From Apium graveolens (taxonomy: Eukaryota > Streptophyta > Magnoliopsida > Apiales > Apiaceae), in contig NC_133652.1 of assembly GCF_009905375.1 (NCBI RefSeq), positions 15,364,850 to 15,428,849 on the forward strand: 64,000 nt of DNA. Direction: 5' to 3'. The notes beneath the pieces are model-generated. The model had not been told where the DNA came from. It searched no databases and saw only the letters and a list, made by a program, of their open reading frames with translations. Below, one piece after another: positions 26,657 to 38,524 of this stretch. The position numbers were made by a program, and so were the translations under genes. Every line of letters begins with the position of its first letter. Within the stretch, counting starts at the first letter, position 1.

Positions 26657-27316
26657 TGTTGGACAAACTTAGTATTTTAGACTAAGTTGTGAATCATTTT
26701 GAGACTCTATATGAGTGAGACACATTATGTGTTAGTGGTGTGTATTTATTGAAACATATTCTCCTCTTCGAGGGGATTCCAACGCATATTTACACGCTCA
26801 AAATGAGTAAAAGGTGAATGAGAACTGATGTTCCAAAGTTTTACATTTTAATATGAAAAGTGGTTTTGTACCACATCGAGAGTAGCACAAACATATTCCT
26901 TAGTTTTTCTTATAAATACCATGTACCACATCGAAAAGAAAAACAAGTCCTTTCAAGCCTCTCTTTATAAATAGAGTCTTAGGGCATCAGTTTTATTAAG
27001 TCAAGGGAATAAGAGTCCTCTCTTTCATTCTCGGTCTCTTTAGTCTTAAATTTTCCAATACTCCGGTGATAGCTCTCGGGCTTAGTTCAAGTTCGCTGAG
27101 AGTATATTCGATCTATCGATTATACTGGTATCTCGTTTTATCCTGGGAGGCTATCGACTCGCACATACGGTGAGAGGCGAAATAGCTTTAAGGAGACAGT
27201 TTTAACTGGACTCGAGGATTTCCATTTGGTTATATTCAACCTTTCTCTGTTTGATTTCGTTTACTCACGCACACACTTATTTGATTTACATGTATTAATC
27301 GCAGATTGTTTTCACA
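26657..27316 (+). repeat. Copia-2 3' LTR
   Basis: Same ends and length as the LTR at 13110, with about eleven substitutions and no indels seen. Confidence 0.92.
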
Positions 27317-27969
27317 GAAACATCATTGATTTCATTCCATATTGTTTTGATATCTTTTTGTTAATTTTCAACAATTATTAGAATAAAAATGTATTATTGT
27401 AATTACCTAAATAAACTGTTATTTATAAGTAGCTTAAATAAATTATTTTTTTTGCAAAACAGAGAGGCAAAAGGCTAGTCCTTCACAATACACTCATGCT
27501 TGATACAACTTGAACCCTAAAACCCTTTATTTTTACCGCTACTTGTTAAATATATGATCTTATTGGGGCCTTCCTCTAACACCTTAAGGTTTTAGATGAG
27601 CTGGTTACTCAACGTGGTATCAGAGCTTAGGCTGGCGGGAGAACTAAGGTTCGATTCCCAGCCACCCCCAATATTCTCACAATTTATTGTGGACACTAAA
27701 GACAATTAATATCCCAAAGATGGATGCCGGTGTTCACCGTATATTCTTAATTAGCTTAGATGGATCGTTTGCAATTTTGCATGTACGGGTCTTGAAAAAT
27801 GTAGGTACATTATAAATTTCTCTTTTAATCTGATTAATCTCGGTGTTATAAATTTTGAAATTAATTTCTTCTGCATTCATGTATTTGAATAATTTCTTTT
27901 GCAATTAATCTTGGCTCCTGAAAAGTCTAAAAATGAAGGTATATATAATATTATGAGGGTGTATGTGAT
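27317..27969. other. Intergenic with primer-site and B-box motifs
   Basis: TGGTATCAGAGC at 27615-27626 is followed after 21 bases by GGTTCGATTCCC (27648-27659), a tRNA B-box sequence. The combination is typical of LTR or SINE debris: a primer site directly after CTCAACG could be the inner edge of a lost miniature LTR element. No paired LTR was found. No gene was seen. Confidence 0.4.
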
Positions 27970-28365
27970 TGCATTTGGTTGCTGATGGAGTATTCTTCGC
28001 GGAATTGAGTGAATTGTTTACAAGAGAGTTAGCTGATGAGGATGGACACTCGGCCCTGGAGGTTAGGGTTACTCGTATCTTATGCACACTGAGATTATTA
28101 TCATTGCTCCAAGCTTTCAAAATATTATTGGTATAGAGTACCATCAATTGATTGTAATGTTTGATTTGGTATCTGTTGTTAAGCAGTTAGATTATCTTTA
28201 ATTAACTTGGATTTGTAGGAGAGAAAGGAAGAAGGCTTAGGGAGCTGACTAATGTTGTTCAGAAGAGATTTAAGGTTCCGGAGCTTTATGCACAGAAGGT
28301 CAGTAACAGGATTTTCTCTGCGCAATTGCTCAGGCTGAGTATCTCCGAAGCAAACTTTTCATTCA
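27970..28365 (+). pseudogene. RPS3: Ribosomal protein S3 (uS3) pseudogene fragment
   Basis: Exon-like 27973-28130 reads [13 protein letters not shown] (first residue approximate), then [10 protein letters not shown] and LEVRVT, which match the KH-domain region of cytosolic S3. A GT...AG intron (28131-28218) interrupts a glycine codon exactly between ILG and EKGRR. The second exon reads [19 protein letters not shown], then a one-base frameshift before a recognisable AIAQAEYLR. The start codon exon and the C-terminal half are missing, and the frame is broken several times. The retained intron argues for a DNA-level duplication rather than reverse transcription. S3 normally sits in the 40S subunit; this copy cannot encode it. 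Confidence 0.8.
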
Positions 28366-29937
28366 CAGGTATCTTGTCGTTATGTTCAGATTACAAATGT
28401 TATTTTGTGGGGAAAAACTGAATGTGATTGATTGGTAATGCAATAATTTGTATGAGCTGTGTTTTGTTGATCAATAGTAATGCAGAAATGTAAGAAATGT
28501 GAAATTTGAGGGAAGGTATATATAACATTTTTATGTGATGTATTATATGTATTTATACAATCTCTTCTGCAGGTAATCAAATTTATTTAATTCTAATAGT
28601 ACTGATGTAGTTACGATTGAAGGTCCGTTGTTTATAATTCGTTATTTTAGCTGATTTCGATCATGTAATAAATTATGTGTAATTTAGATGTAAATTGATT
28701 GATTGAAAACACATGTAAATATACAGGTTCAGCTATATAGGACATCATTTTTGTATATATTGTTGTTTACGATCTTGTTACCTATTCTATCTTACGAGAT
28801 GAAGTTGAACATTTTAATTTTGGATAGATTCTATAAGGTATCTCAATTTTTTTATATATTGTTGTTTACGATCTTGTTACCTATTCTATCTTCAGAGATG
28901 AAGTTGAACATTTTAATTTTGAATAGATTCTATAAGGTATTTCAAAATTAATTTCCGTTGTCCTTATCTTGCTCGCTCTACATCATATTGCAGTGGAGAG
29001 AAGATAGAAGCTTCAATGAGATGTGTTATAACTTGTTTGATTTTTTTGGTTAATTCACATTGCTGGCAATATTTTTTAAATTTCAATTTACAAATCTAAT
29101 CTACTATCTACTATCGATTATCGACTATATATATAATACTGCATCTAAGGGGGTTCAGTGAGCCATTTAATACTGTCAGATGCCACATTAGTGCCAGGTA
29201 GGTGCCAGGTCAGATAGCATGTAAATACTGTAAAGTGGCGATGTATCCCTCCCACACACTCCTCCGCTTAACTTCCGTCGGGTTATGATCAATAAGAGTG
29301 TATGTGAGGTGTCTTCTTGTAGAAGTACGCCTGATTCTTTCACTTTATGATACAATTCCTCTTGGCTCATATTTAGGGTTCAGATTGCTCTTGATTTTAG
29401 ACTGCCTACTATTAAAAATGGATGCTTGTGTTTTGATGTCAGTTTTCTTGTGAATTTACACGGATGTAAGGTTTAATCACTTGTGAAATTCTTGGTGAAG
29501 GTTTGAATTCCATAATTTATTAATTTGTGAGGTTAACACAAATAACTAATCGTATAGATCTGATCGATAATTTGTTTGTACTGTTTTTACTTCAAGGTTT
29601 TTGTAAAGATGTAATTCATATTGCCTTCCATTACATGTATCACTATTATCTGTTTTTATTATCTATTTTTACCCGAGGCTTTACAAGGAATTTGGACTCT
29701 TTTTTGTCAGGAAGGAATTTGGACTTTTGATCAGTTTATGAATGTATAATTGTACTAACTTCTCGAAAAGTTCCATCATTACAAGTTCTCTGAATTTTAG
29801 AAACAGTAGATTATTTGTCATCAATTTTTTATCTTTAGAAACAATATAATTTACATTTACATCATCGGCTTTTATTTGTGTATATCATTTACAATCAATT
29901 TGACATTATGTTATTCATAGTTACATATTATGATATA
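28366..29937. other. Intergenic DNA
   Basis: No gene was recognised. It contains the 99-bp tandem duplication listed separately, and a GTGCCAGGTAGGTGCCAGGT direct repeat near 29190. Confidence 0.5.
28746..28944. repeat. 99-bp tandem duplication
   Basis: Two near-identical units; GTTGTTTACGATCTTG occurs at 28762 and 28861. Only a few substitutions and a two-base difference separate them, so the duplication is fairly recent. It keeps an open frame that encodes the duplicated peptide ILLFTILLPILS, probably by chance. Confidence 0.9.
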
Positions 29938-30326
29938 CTAGCTTTACAACCCGTGCGACTTCATTAATATTTTTATATTATTTAAAAATTATAATAAATT
30001 TTCTTTAATTCATATTAAATAGTATATAATTGATAAAATTTGGACCATTAATTATTCAAGTTTCAAGTTCAATAATATAAATATTTGTTGTTGGCGGGTT
30101 TCGAACCTAGGAGCTTGAGAAGTGTTAAATAATAGTATAAATATTTATTGTTGGCGGGATTCGAACCTAGAAACTTGAGTAGTGTTTACTATTTAGTATT
30201 TAAATATAACGGTCCTGATCACTTGATTAAAAAGATCCAACGGTCATAAATGGGGATAACCAAACCAACCAAAAAAAGAGGCATACCAAAATATACCTTA
30301 TTCCGGTTATAATAGTATAGTATAGA
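29938..30326 (-). mobile_element. Helitron-like relic, minus strand
   Basis: On the minus strand it begins TCTATACTATACTATTATAACC after an A and ends GCACGGGTTGTAAAGCTAG before a T. This fits Helitron rules: 5' TC, 3' CTRR, insertion between A and T. The usual 3' hairpin is not intact. Inside is a 60-bp tandem duplication (30061-30120 and 30121-30180) built around GTTGGCGGGTTTCGAACCTAG, which is a reversed tRNA B-box sequence. Confidence 0.5.
30061..30190. repeat. 60-bp tandem duplication with B-box-like core
   Basis: Two adjacent 60-bp units share TTGGCGGG.TTCGAACCTAG and flanking AATATAAATATTT. On the minus strand this reads as GGTTCGAAnCCCGCC, a tRNA-type internal promoter block, so the unit may come from a SINE. 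Confidence 0.8.
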
Positions 30327-30342
30327 TTAATGTCACGATCTA

Positions 30343-30531
30343 ACTTACTTGGATGGGGTCAATGGATGATCAGTAATATCCATGGCCTAGGTTAGTGACC
30401 TCCATTACACTACGGAGGGGCTCGCCTAAGGTCTACCCAAGTGGTGGAGCCTGCATCATAATTTGTGACTGGGGTGGTTTGCGTCCGCGCAGCCCCTGGT
30501 AATTGTATAAAAAAATTGTATTAATAATAAA
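30343..30531 (+). mobile_element. SINE-like retroposon (189 bp)
   Basis: Flanked by a 14-bp direct repeat AATGTCACGATCTA (30329-30342 and 30532-30545), the hallmark of LINE-mediated insertion. The body has a CTACCCAAGTGGTGG block resembling a tRNA A box, then GGTTTGCGTCCGC at B-box distance, and ends in an A-rich tail (TATAAAAAAATTG...AATAATAAA). The left target duplication starts two bases past the Helitron-like end. Confidence 0.6.
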
Positions 30532-30545
30532 AATGTCACGATCTA

Positions 30546-33013
30546 GCTTTATTTCAAACCTAATCGCCTTCAACCTTATTTAAAACCTTCCTTCAGTTTC
30601 CTAGGCACAAATCCTTTAACCTCTCTAATTCCATTGTATAATATTTTGACCCAAATAGTTGTCTATGCTGTATCTTTTCCTCTATGCTGTATCTTTTCCT
30701 CGTTTTGGCCACATGATTGCATTGCATTTGGACTGCATATGTACTAGAGTCCTCAACTCCAGTCATATTTGCCTCGACTTTGTGAGATGCTTATCTTTTA
30801 CCTTACATCAGGATCTCTTCCAAAATAAGGTCCACCTGAATCCCTTGCTCTTTTATATGCCTCCGCAGCGTGCATCCCAACTTGGTTCTCTGAATATGTA
30901 CACAAATTAGTAGTCTTGTCCTTCATGGCGGAGGAAACCTCCCTCAAATTCTGGTCATTAATAAATGTACTCAAGGTGCCGGGGCATGACAAGGTCAGTG
31001 TCCTATAATCAAGTTATAATTAAAAATCAGATTGATTATTTACCAGATGTTTTACTTGTTATGTATTTTTGTTTGCTGTGGTTTAAAGTCCTTAATATAT
31101 GTCAAGTAAATAGGATGTTATATTAATTGTTATATATCGTCTTTTTCTTTTTCTTTAAACGTAAAGAGTCTACAATATTATTGAAATTTTTGATTTACTT
31201 TGATATGAGGCGTTTTGAGTTTGTTTTCATATCTCAGTTATATGTCTATTCTGTCTTTATGTGGTAGAGATTTTGCAGATTCTGAATTCTTGCATTTATT
31301 CATATATTAGATTTGGGTTGTTTATAATGGTCATTTTTTAAATATTTTCCACTTTAAACTTGAGGGCCTTCTCTGATTTGCAGCTATGTAAAAGATTAGA
31401 TGAACTTGTGACTCCCTTTTTTTCCTAGACGAAAGGACTCTTTGAAAGGATATTGTCGCATTGGTTTCACAGCTAGAATTAGAGGCTCCTTATAAGAAAA
31501 TTGTTCGTTTTGTTACACATTGACCACAACAGTATAGGACAATTAAATTGTACTTATCACCCACCTTAACTGAAATGCTTGATAATAGCAATTTGATGAC
31601 TATTTCAAGTCAGATTTTTGTGTGCTTAGTGATATTTAGTAGGGTCCTGTTCCTTTAAATGGAAGCTGAATGTATCATTGACAAGTTATAAAATGATGCA
31701 TAGTGACTTAGTGTTGTCGTTGCTGTAATGCGTACAGAGCAATGCAAGTTTGACGCTCTTGCTTAGTATCAAGACGTGATCATCTGAACAAAATTATACA
31801 AACATTGTAGATAATCACCCCTTGATATATAGTTATATATGCAATCTCTGTCTTCCACTTAATATTAGTGTTTTGAGCTTATATTCCGTTGTTATAGGAC
31901 TAAGATAAAGATTCTGAGTTTCTAGCTACCAGAGACTATTACTGCTTTATTTCATATTTAGTTTTTAGAATAACGAATTTGTTTTTTTATTTTTGTATTT
32001 TGCTTATCATGTGTCCAAAAGTTATTGATGCTCTTTTTACCGTTTTAGGTAGTAAAATGCGAGTTTAATTTCTGTCTCAATCATAAGCAACTATCATGGT
32101 ATCTCACACATCATTCTAAACTGCAGGTTTAATGTAAAGTTTGTTTGATGCAAGAACATAAGTTCTGCTATCTGAGATGTTGGTGGGCAAGATTGCAACA
32201 AATACAATCAGTTACATGACAGGATCGTATATGTTGATGCTTGACAGATTACTTGTAAACAAAGCTTATTTCATTTTGCTTCTAGTACAAGTTGATTTTC
32301 TTCGTCTAATGTCGATTCTGCAATGCCTGTGCCACTGGGCAGGGGAATCCACCGGGGATCATATAGATCCCAGTTTTAACTTTTAGCTTGTCAAGTTATA
32401 GACAACTGTTATTTGGTTCATTTGGGGGAAGTGGTGATGTTTCTTTATTTTGTTCCTGAGTTTAAAAGTTAAGGTCCAGAATTTGTTATTCAGATTCGGT
32501 TGACCAAGTAATATGCTTTTGCTAACACAAAGTTGAAGAAATTTCACTTTTCTGAGCCCATCATAGCATGTTGCTTCAGGTTTTAGTTATGCTACATCAA
32601 ATTAGTATATATGAAGCAGTCAGTTATTCGTTAACATTTTCAACAATTTAGCATAAGGACGACATGTGTGATGAACCGGTTCACAAAATCTAGTATAAGT
32701 GCTGACATGTAAGATGTACCATCACAATGTCGCTCCTAAATGAATATTCCCACAAGTTTCACTAGAAGAGGAATTCTGACAAGTTGAGGAAAGAAATTAA
32801 AAAAATTGAGAGACCAACTTTGCCTTAAAACCTTATGTAACAAAACTCTCAGGCAACTAACGGAAGCAAAGAAAAGATGGAAATAACACTCAGACAACGT
32901 CAATTGGCAGAGAACTTGGCGCTCACAAGATAACATATATTGCATTTTCACCCCACCATTCATATATGCACCAAGTCGATCTAATCCAGAGCAGGGGCTA
33001 TAAAGCTAGTAAT
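30546..33013. other. Intergenic; one unidentified coding-like fragment
   Basis: No gene was recognised over 2.5 kb. A 19-bp tandem duplication (CTATGCTGTATCTTTTCCT) lies at about 30663-30701. A minus-strand open stretch at 30798-30992 ends AYKRARDSGGPYFGRDPDV and looks protein-like in composition, but I do not recognise it. The rest is AT-rich. Confidence 0.35.
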
Positions 33014-33021
33014 GTAATAAT

Positions 33022-33733
33022 TAGGGCTGTCAAAAAAATTCGAAAAATCCGATATTCGTCCGAAAAATCCGCATTCGTATCCGAAATAAAGCGGATATTA
33101 TCCGTATCCGACACAAAGCGGATATTATCCGTATTCGAATCCGACGATTGCGGATACGGATACGGATATAGGCATATTCGTATCCGATAATATCCGAATC
33201 CGAATAAATATATTTTATATTTAAATATTTAAATAATTTGAAAATATATTATATTAAATTTATAGTGTGTTTATGTATACACACACATACAAATATATAT
33301 ATATATATATATTAAATACTATGTGTATACAAATTTTATAGACATATAGAAAAAAATCATTTGAGTTCAACAATTTAAAGATAACGATTATATTGAAAAG
33401 AAAAATAAAATTAATTTTTGAAAAATTTAAATATAATTAAATCACTTTATCACTTATTTTAATTTTTAAAAATGAATTTTTATTTTTAACTATATTTTTT
33501 TAATTTTTTTTTAATTTTTTAAATTTTTAATATAAAATAAAAAAATCTGATTGAAAATCGGATTTGGATCCGGATATTATCCGTATCCGGATAGTATCCG
33601 TCGGATCCGGATTCGGATATTATTTTTTAAATATTTCCGGATTCGGATACGGATACGGATACGATTTTTCGGATTCGGATCCGGATCCGGATATAGGCAG
33701 ATCCGTATCCGAATTATCCGTTTGACAGCCCTA
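33022..33733. mobile_element. Non-autonomous hAT element B (712 bp)
   Basis: Exact 8-bp target duplication GTAATAAT (33014-33021 and 33734-33741) and perfect 13-bp terminal inverted repeats TAGGGCTGTCAAA. Both ends carry dense TATCCG/CGGATA repeats; the centre is an AT-rich filler with no coding potential. Confidence 0.9.
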
Positions 33734-33745
33734 GTAATAATCACG

Positions 33746-34075
33746 TTTTCATGTGTTTGGTATTGCTGTTGCCGACAGCAACAGAAGCTGAAAAGCAGTT
33801 AAAAATTGTTTGGTAAAATTCAAAAGTTGTTTTTCGGAAAAGTGCTTTTGGCTTAAAAGCTGCTGTTAGAGAAAGTAAATCCCCGTGCTTTTAGAAAAAG
33901 CTGCTTTTCAGCTTTTGCGGGAAGCAGATGCTGATTTTACCATCAAACTTTACCAAAAACATTATTATTTTTAATTTTTTGCATCAAAACATATACATAT
34001 CAAAAAAATTATCAAACAGTCATCTGATTTTTCCAACCGCATTTTTTCTAACAGCACACCAATCCATAATCTGCT
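33746..34075. mobile_element. MITE family M, copy 2
   Basis: Starts near TGTTTGGTATTGCTGTTGCCGACAG. Shares AAAAAGCTGC, GTTAGAGAAAGTAAATCCCC and AACAGTCATCTGATTTTTCC (inverted) with the 54.9-kb copy. The far end, TCTAACAGCACACCAATCC, mirrors the start. Target duplication not settled. Confidence 0.6.
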
Positions 34076-34560
34076 AACTTATACTAATATGTTTGCTCTC
34101 TTAATCAAACTTATTTTCAAGAATAAATGGTCTTTATCTTTCCATAATTGAAAAAGTGTTGACAAGGCTGAAAGAGCAAGCTTAGGAAGGTAAAACATAA
34201 GAATTTATTATTTGTTTTTGTGCAATTTTTGCTTCGGCAAATGTATTCATCTTCAATTTTTTCTCAAACTTGTAGTACCTTTTTGGTGATTTTGTAAATT
34301 ACATTAAAAATATTAAAATATATCAAATATAACTTAAAATTTTCAATCAGATACAAACTTAAATGCAATCATAAACACAACCAAAATAATTTCCAAAATT
34401 TCAGTACATTTTCATAATTTACAAGATGTATTTTTACAATTATTTTCACAAAAAATAAATTCAAAAAAAAGTATTATTTTCATAATTTCTCAAAATTATT
34501 TTTAAAGAATCGGATATAAGACCGGGTTCAAAAAACTAAAAAAGAAACAAAGGCGGAGAA
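34076..34560. other. AT-rich intergenic DNA upstream of the F-box gene
   Basis: No feature supported. Confidence 0.4.
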
Positions 34561-34600
34561 GCCCAGACGATACAATCAAATTTAATGTTTAGTGCAACTC

Positions 34601-34609
34601 AAACCCTAA
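34601..34609 (+). promoter_or_regulatory. Telo-box in the F-box gene leader
   Basis: AAACCCTAA, followed 16 bases later by another AAAACCCTTT. Telo-boxes are common near plant transcription starts. Here it lies within the probable first untranslated exon. Confidence 0.5.
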
Positions 34610-34691
34610 AAGGCTAAAACCCTTTCATATTTTCCGACCCTCAGTCCTCCAAGGCCGAAGCTGCTACCACCATTGTCATTGAAAAATTCAG

Positions 34692-35099
34692 GTATACAAC
34701 TACTTGTTCACAATATGTATATCTTGGGTTTAAATCTTTGCCATGATTTTTGAAGTGACTTTTTAATACTGTTATTTTATTCATTAGTTTGTACAATTAT
34801 ATAAACTATTAAGTAAACGTGGCGCCGCCAACCTAATCAGAGAAATTTATAATTTTAAGTTAATTTGATTTGTAAAATTTGTGTGAACGCGGGGATCTAC
34901 CATTATCAGTTATTATCAACAAGAACCAAAATGTAATAAAATTATAACTTTTTGGGACACATTATAATAATAATAATAATTATTATTATAGAAAAACCGT
35001 TATATAAATGAATGTTGTTCAAATTTAAAACTATTGAGTTGCTGGTTGTTTGTTACTCCTATATCTTTTTCATTTTGGTTGTTAACTCTTTACCTTCAG
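34692..35099 (+). other. Probable 5'-UTR intron of the F-box gene
   Basis: Donor TTCAG|GTATAC at 34691/34692 and acceptor CCTTCAG at 35099, four bases before the ATG. The preceding leader (about 34,590-34,691) has the look of a plant 5' UTR. Read by motif only. Confidence 0.5.
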
Positions 35100-35103
35100 A
35101 AGC

Positions 35104-38061
35104 ATGTCAAGTGATGCTAAAACAGAGCAATTTGATTGTGGAATTGGAACTGATAGAATTAGCAACTTGCCCGGAAACTTGATTGACCACATCCTAAAAT
35201 GTTTGCCGCTTCGGGATGCAGTAAGAACAAGCACCCTCTCGAAAGCATGGAGAGATAAATGGGTCATGCTTACATGCCTACGTTTTGATGATGATTTTTT
35301 TATCCAGCTGCTTTCTAAGATGACTACGAAAGATGAAGAAACTCAAATATCGGAAGTTTTAAGAATCGTCAGTGGTGTTCTTTTAACTCTTAATGGCCCA
35401 ATTTTGGAGTTTCGTCTTTTTATTCCTGATGATCTGCCTCTTCATAAGTATCCAGCTTTTATTCATTGGATTAGAAACATATCCAAAAACGGAGTAAAGA
35501 TATTAAAGCTTCGTAATAAAGGAAGTAGTGCCTATGAAATTCCCTCTTATTTCTTCTCCTGTTCAAAGTTAACTCATTTGAAGCTCGAAAGCTGTATACT
35601 CAATCCACCCCTAAAATCTGGAGGTTTCTGTAATCTGATTAGGGTTAAGCTTGTGAATGTCACAATTACTACTGCCATGTCATTTGGGACTCAACTCAGT
35701 GAATTATATTTGGAATGTTGTGCTGGAATTGAACATTTGGGAGACCATTTTAAATATAAGAACAATATCACTCTGTTGAGTATCTGGAGCTGTGGAGAAG
35801 TTGAATGGAAATGGTTTGAATGCACCCAAAAAGTGGAAAATCTCTGTCTCGCGTTCAATGAAGAGGCAAAACAAACCATGGATTTGGACAAGCTAGTTGA
35901 TGAAATGCCCAATATACATACTCTTCAACTTGATGGACTTGTCCTCAAGGTTAAGTGAACATCCTACAAATTTTATTAATTGATAATGTGTTTTAGTAAT
36001 TATATTAGCCAATTCAAACAAACGTCTCACATTTTTCAATATGCATAATGTGTGTGTAGTCTTTGGAAACAGGTGCAGCTGTTATGCAGAGGCCTACAAC
36101 AATGGAAAAATTGAAAGATATCTCCCTTTACGATCTGGAATGTGATTTGCTTCAGATTCAAAATGTTCTTTGCTTAATCAGAATTTCGCCCAAGCTGCGA
36201 TATTTGTATGTGCATCTGGTAAGAACTGGTTTGCTCAATATAACCATTATTAAATTGTTGTTATATCTAAAGAGTATTCATTTTTAAAAATTTTAAGTTC
36301 TGCCTTAAAACTAAGGGTGAGCAAAAAACACAAACTAAAGCTAAAACTTAAAAATCGAAAAACCGAACCATTTCAATTGGTTAAAGGTTCTGACCGAACC
36401 AATTATTAGAATAAATAAATAATATATGATATATGAGTTTTCAAAATTAATAAGTACATATTTATTCTATAAGATTAAAATGTACTGACATAATATGTTG
36501 GTCATGGAGGTGTATACTATGCTATGGTCTGTTACGATAATTTAATGTGTTTCAGGATTGTATTCTATTTCATTTTTGTTTATGCACTGAGACAATCTAT
36601 TTGTCGGAGATTATTGCCCTTATGATAAGATAAACTTGTACATGTTTCTATCCCACTGATAAAACCCAGAACAGTGTTTCACCACTTGTTAAGTTTGTCT
36701 GGACTTCAAACAAATCTTGCATTACTATATGCCAGTAATTGAAGTGTAAGTACATTCCTTAGACTAATTACCCACACGAGCATTGCAGTGATTTGAAGTC
36801 ATTGGTATAGGCAATGGCTACAGAGTGGAATAATGCCATCAGCCATCTGACCTTCCCCCTTCCCTTTATACATTGCTCAAGGCGTACAAATGGACAATTT
36901 ATATCTTCAAGTGACATTATTCATGCTTAAGATTTTCAGAATTTCAGTTATGTAAACTTGGATGGTAGAATAATTCTTTAATGGAGTTTTACTTATTTAA
37001 TTTATAAAATTTTCTCCTTTTTATTTAATTCAATTTTTTAATCAGAATCAAACCTAGCTTTTTCAAAATCGAAATCAAATCGACTGTTGGATTGCATTTA
37101 TATTTTGATTTTTAAAACCGAAGACATATGATTCCGGTTGTATTCTAAATTTGAATCAATTTTTTTCTTATTTTTGTGCTCACTTCTATGACAAATCTGA
37201 AACTCTACTTTCTAAAAAATGTGTAGTTGTTTTCTAAAAAGCCTTACTTTTCTCCACTTGTAAGTAATATTTTTTTTCTTAATTATGTTTGTAGATGTAA
37301 TTGTTGTCTTGTTTTTCCTTGTGCAACATCTTTCTTTCACTTTTTTTCTCTTCTAAATTTTGTGTGTACTTTCTATTTAATAATCACATTATATCCAAAA
37401 TCTTCTCATGTTATCTATAATAGGATTTTATCAAGTCCTAACTAAAATTTGCATGATTTTTATATTCATCAATATATTTCATCGTGATGTTTAGTCTTCT
37501 GACATATGAGGCAACTTGTCAATGCTAAAGATTATTTCACCATTTGCTATAATTATTCACTTTTTTTAAAAATATTCTGACAAGTTACAATTTATTATAA
37601 ACATTTAACTACAGTTATCTTATATCTGTCGTAATATCCCAATTATGATTATGTATATATATGTTTCTCCTAAAATAAGATCTTGTACCGACCAAATTAG
37701 TTGAATTTTGCATGTTTATCTATACTTAAATAGTTTGATCTTATTTTTACCATGTATGTAGAATTCCGGGAATTATACGAACGTGGCTCCAAGCATGGAA
37801 CTTAAGGTGTTACAATTTTTGCAATCAACACACTTGATTGACTTCATTCCAAATCAACTTGAAACTGTGGAAATAGATGGAATGGTTGGGTCCGTTGAGC
37901 TTGAGTTCATAAAACTTTTGCTTGCATCTTCTCCTTCACTTAGATGTATGAATCTTCTTAATCCCAGTATTGATGATTTCGAACAAGCATTTAGGATTTC
38001 ACGAGAGTTGATGAGGTTTCCTAGAGCATCCGCAGCTGCTCAGATTATATGGCTAAACTGA
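35104..38061 (+). CDS. F-box/FBD/LRR-repeat protein, 434 aa, three exons
   Basis: Exons 35104-35949, 36060-36218 and 37762-38061; all introns are GT-AG and phase 0, and the frame is intact to TGA. Residues 17-53 (DRISNLPGNLIDHILKCLPL... SKAWRDKW) form an F-box. Leucine-rich repeats follow (SKLTHLKLESC, NLIRVKLVNV, TQLSELYLECC), and exon 3 (residues 336-434) is an FBD domain with LLLASSPSLRCM. Such proteins are substrate receptors of SCF ubiquitin ligases; the target here is unknown. Closest in style to At1g13570-like genes (from memory). Intron 2 (1543 bp) hosts a MITE-like insertion. A decayed sister copy follows at 38.5 kb. Confidence 0.87.
36312..37188. mobile_element. Probable hAT-like relic in intron 2
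   Basis: Left end AAGGGTGAGCAAAAAACAC and right end TTTTTGTGCTCACTT are inverted repeats. Subterminal zones have ACCGAACC / AAAACCGAA motifs on the left and ATCGAAATCAAATC / AAAACCGAAG on the right. No 8-bp target duplication survives (CTTAAAAC left, ATGACAAA right), so the ends are approximate. Confidence 0.5.
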
Positions 38062-38520
38062 TGGTGGTTGTGGTAGAGTTGTTTTGGAAGCAAATATTTT
38101 TCCTCTTTTTTTGTTAATTTTGGGAAACAAATGTGAAGGGTACGGGCTCCTTAGATCAGTTTGTGTTTTTTCAAGGGAAGATCGGTTGTGTATTTTGTGG
38201 AGCAACCAGACCTCTTTTCTTGAGATTGGTCCAATTGGACCTCTTTTTATAAATTCCGTGGACTTGTATTTTATTTTATTATTTCGGGTCACGTTGCCCA
38301 TTGATTCCTTAACATATTATTATATCTTACTATGTGATGTAATGTATTATCATATAAGTTTTAAATTTTTGCTTAATCGAAATTAAAATGTAATTGACTT
38401 TTCATCTATATTCGAGAGAGAGTGTTCGGTACACATTTTAAGGTGTATATAAGTATAGTTCAATAAATTATTTTTTTCTAAATAAAAATTTAAACATTTA
38501 ATTTTTTTTTGAAACGTAAA
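38062..38520. other. 3' flank of the F-box gene
   Basis: Probable 3' untranslated region and spacer; nothing else was seen. Confidence 0.4.
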
Positions 38521-38524
38521 ATCT

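Larger units (their letters stand above)
13110..27316 (+). mobile_element. Copia-2: outer LTR retrotransposon with a nested insertion
   Basis: LTRs of 660 bp at both ends and an exact 5-bp target duplication GAAAC (13105-13109 and 27317-27321). The 14.2-kb span is about 6.2 kb of Copia-2 plus the 7.96-kb Copia-3 and its target duplication, inserted just inside the 5' LTR. By hand count the LTRs differ at about 11 positions (near 1.7%). No TGGTATCAGAGC primer site follows the 5' LTR. The 3' LTR is preceded by a purine-rich TTTGTGGGGGAT. Confidence 0.93.

Noticed and set aside
27615..27659. Possible tRNA gene (TGGTATCAGAGC and a B-box-like GGTTCGATTCCC)
   Set aside because: No cloverleaf; TGGTATCAGAGC is a primer-binding sequence and the distances fit debris, not a tRNA.
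33551..33802. Plus-strand frame with an Ile-Arg repeat
   Set aside because: Translation of the ATCCG repeats at the right end of hAT B.
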